NCBI GenBank assembly: GCA_947483455.1
Contig: CANKNK010000065.1
Location: 1-8,197, forward strand
Length of the DNA: 8,197 bases
Direction of reading: 5' to 3'
Origin: Comamonadaceae bacterium
GTDB lineage: Bacteria; Pseudomonadota; Gammaproteobacteria; Burkholderiales; Burkholderiaceae_C
This document shows, piece by piece, positions 6,937 to 8,197 of this stretch. Below the pieces are notes generated by a model, which saw only the letters and a program-made list of their open reading frames with translations, had not been told where the DNA came from and did not search any database. The position numbers were made by a program, and so were the translations under genes. Each line of letters starts with the position of its first letter. The first letter of the stretch is position 1.

Positions 6937-8197
6937 GCCTGCGCCTCCCACAAGCCGCTCATCCACTCGCCCATTTGCGCCACCGTAGCCTCGCCCACCG
7001 CAATCGAGGGCGACAACTTGCCGTGCGCAATCACTTGCAAGCGGTCGCAAATTTCAAACAATTCGTCCAGCTCTTCGCTGACCACCAACACCGCGCAACC
7101 GGCGTCGCGCAAGGCCAAAATGGCGCCGCGTATTTGTGCCGCAGCGCCCACATCTACCCCCCAGGTCGGTTGTGACACGATGAAGAGCGCAGGCTGGGCA
7201 TCGATCTCCCGCCCCACAATGAATTTTTGCAAATTACCGCCCGACAGCGAACGCGCTGCCGCGTCCGGTCCGTTGGCCTTGACGCCAAAGCGCTCAATGA
7301 TGCGCTGCGCCTGCGCACGCAAGAGGCCCAGCTGTAACCATCCTCCGGCAAAGCCTGGCCAGGCAATCGCCTCGGTACGCGTGAGCAGCAGGTTGTGCGC
7401 CAGGCTGAGCGTGGGCACGGCGCCGCGCCCAAGCCGCTCTTCCGGCACGAAATGCAGGCCCAGGGCACGGCGGGCCGCCGGGCCTTTGGCTGCTACATCG
7501 ACCTCGCCCATGTGGATACTGCCCTCTGGCGCGCGGCAGTCCTCGCCGGACAAAGCGTAGAGCAACTCGCGCTGCCCATTACCCGATACGCCCGCAATCC
7601 CCAGCACTTCGCCCGCGCGCACTTGCAGGTCTATGCCCTGTAAATCCACGCCAAACTGGTCTTCGCGCGGCAGGTGCAAATCGCGTACCCCCAGGCGCGC
7701 GGCGCCAGGTTCGCGCACCTCGTGCTTGAGTTGCGGTGGCTCGGCACCAATCATCAGCTTGGACAGGGATGCGTTGGACTCCTGCGCCGGGTTGCACACT
7801 CCGGTCACCTTGCCCCCGCGCAGCACGGTGCAGGCATTGCACAGGGCGCGAATTTCGTGCAGCTTGTGGCTGATGTACAAAATGCTGCAGCCCTCCAGGG
7901 CCAATTGCTGCAGCACCACAAACAATTTTTCCACCGCCTGCGGCGTCAGCACCGAGGTGGGTTCGTCCAGAATCAGCAACTGCGGTTGCGTCAATAGCGC
8001 GCGGATGATTTCTACCCGCTGCATCTCGCCCACGCCCAGGGTGTGCACCGGGCGCGCAGGGTCTATGTCCAGGCCGTATCGGCGCGCTTTGCCGCTGATG
8101 CGCTCGCTCACCTGGTCCAGGCTCAGGCTTTTGTCCAGGCCCAGCCAGACGTTCTCGGCCACGGTAATCGTGTCAAACAAATTGAAATGCTGAAACA
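6933..8197 (-). CDS. Double-domain ABC transporter ATPase of BMP/nucleoside importer, 5' end off window
   Basis: About 420 residues are visible. The gene has no start in the window: the frame runs unbroken through the right edge as 'FQHFNLFDTITVAENVWLG', a Q-loop region like that of NupA/YufO-type ATPases (about 500 residues in full). The first Walker A is therefore missing from view. Domain 1 shows a signature 'LGVGEMQRVEIIRALL' (around 8018-8038) and Walker B 'LLILDEPTS' (7953-7979). Domain 2 has a lysine-less Walker A 'GVSGNGQRE' (7566-7592), signature 'LSGGNLQ' (7227-7247) and 'FIVSQPTWGVDVGAA', where the catalytic Glu position is Gln. Such asymmetry is normal in the RbsA/XylG/NupA group of fused ATPases, in which domain 1 supplies the intact catalytic residues. 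The protein powers uptake by binding the coupling loops of both permeases. Its stop overlaps the next start as ATGA. Confidence 0.95.
   Translation of the reverse strand, partial: FQHFNLFDTITVAENVWLGLDKSLSLDQVSERISGKARRYGLDIDPARPVHTLGVGEMQRVEIIRALLTQPQLLILDEPTSVLTPQAVEKLFVVLQQLALEGCSILYISHKLHEIRALCNACTVLRGGKVTGVCNPAQESNASLSKLMIGAEPPQLKHEVREPGAARLGVRDLHLPREDQFGVDLQGIDLQVRAGEVLGIAGVSGNGQRELLYALSGEDCRAPEGSIHMGEVDVAAKGPAARRALGLHFVPEERLGRGAVPTLSLAHNLLLTRTEAIAWPGFAGGWLQLGLLRAQAQRIIERFGVKANGPDAAARSLSGGNLQKFIVGREIDAQPALFIVSQPTWGVDVGAAAQIRGAILALRDAGCAVLVVSEELDELFEICDRLQVIAHGKLSPSIAVGEATVAQMGEWMSGLWEAQA
6944..6949 (-). promoter_or_regulatory. Ribosome binding site deciding the first permease start
   Basis: On the minus strand GGGAGG lies 7 bases before the ATG at 6936. 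It fixes the permease start there rather than at the upstream in-frame codon near 7050, and it lies inside the end of the ATPase gene, consistent with translational coupling. Confidence 0.75.

Noticed and set aside
6937..7050. Longer N-terminus for the first permease
   Set aside because: The extra residues overlap the ATPase gene, resemble no permease sequence, and the ATG at 6936 has a near-perfect ribosome site and an ATGA overlap.
8178..8180. TTG as the start codon of the ATPase gene
   Set aside because: The reading frame continues to the window edge as FQHFN, a normal Q-loop lead-in, so TTG is an internal leucine codon and the gene is truncated by the window.

Overview
The window looks like chromosome of a betaproteobacterium in the order Burkholderiales, most plausibly a Comamonadaceae/Rhodoferax-type organism. 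This is judged from protein style only: a Bug/TctC-type periplasmic receptor, a lipoprotein leader of the 'KRSLLK' kind, and dense GC-rich coding. No rRNA, tRNA, CRISPR array, transposase or integrase is visible.

Left part (1-2557) holds small, separately transcribed genes. A gene for an antibiotic-biosynthesis-monooxygenase-like (ABM) protein runs off the left edge on the minus strand. Diverging from it on the plus strand are a tapT-like DTW-domain tRNA-uridine aminocarboxypropyltransferase, a DUF4188 / af470-monooxygenase-like protein, and a carboxymuconolactone-decarboxylase (CMD) family protein lacking the AhpD CxxC pair. The ABM and DUF4188 genes are noticeably less GC-rich than the right half. 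The gap at 1198-1383 holds short inverted repeats and a 24-codon minus-strand frame of uncertain meaning.

Middle (2594-3577, minus): an orphan tripartite-tricarboxylate-transporter type solute receptor (Bug family) with a Sec signal peptide. It is convergent with the CMD gene, and no TctA/TctB membrane partners lie beside it.

Right part (3709-8197, minus): a compact ABC importer operon of the BMP/nucleoside class. In transcription order it has a double-domain ATPase (5' end beyond the right edge), two BPD_transp_2 permeases joined by 4-base (ATGA) and 1-base (TGATG) overlaps, a 45-base gap, a BMP-family (PnrA-like) lipoprotein receptor, and a strong intrinsic terminator 18 bases after the receptor stop. 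The lipoprotein would capture a ligand, probably a purine nucleoside or related compound by family analogy. The two permeases form the channel and the ATPase powers uptake.

I see no convincing novel multi-gene system. The most notable points are the receptor-last operon order, the pair of probable dimeric alpha/beta-barrel genes flanking tapT, the cysteine-poor CMD protein, and the unexplained 1198-1383 gap.
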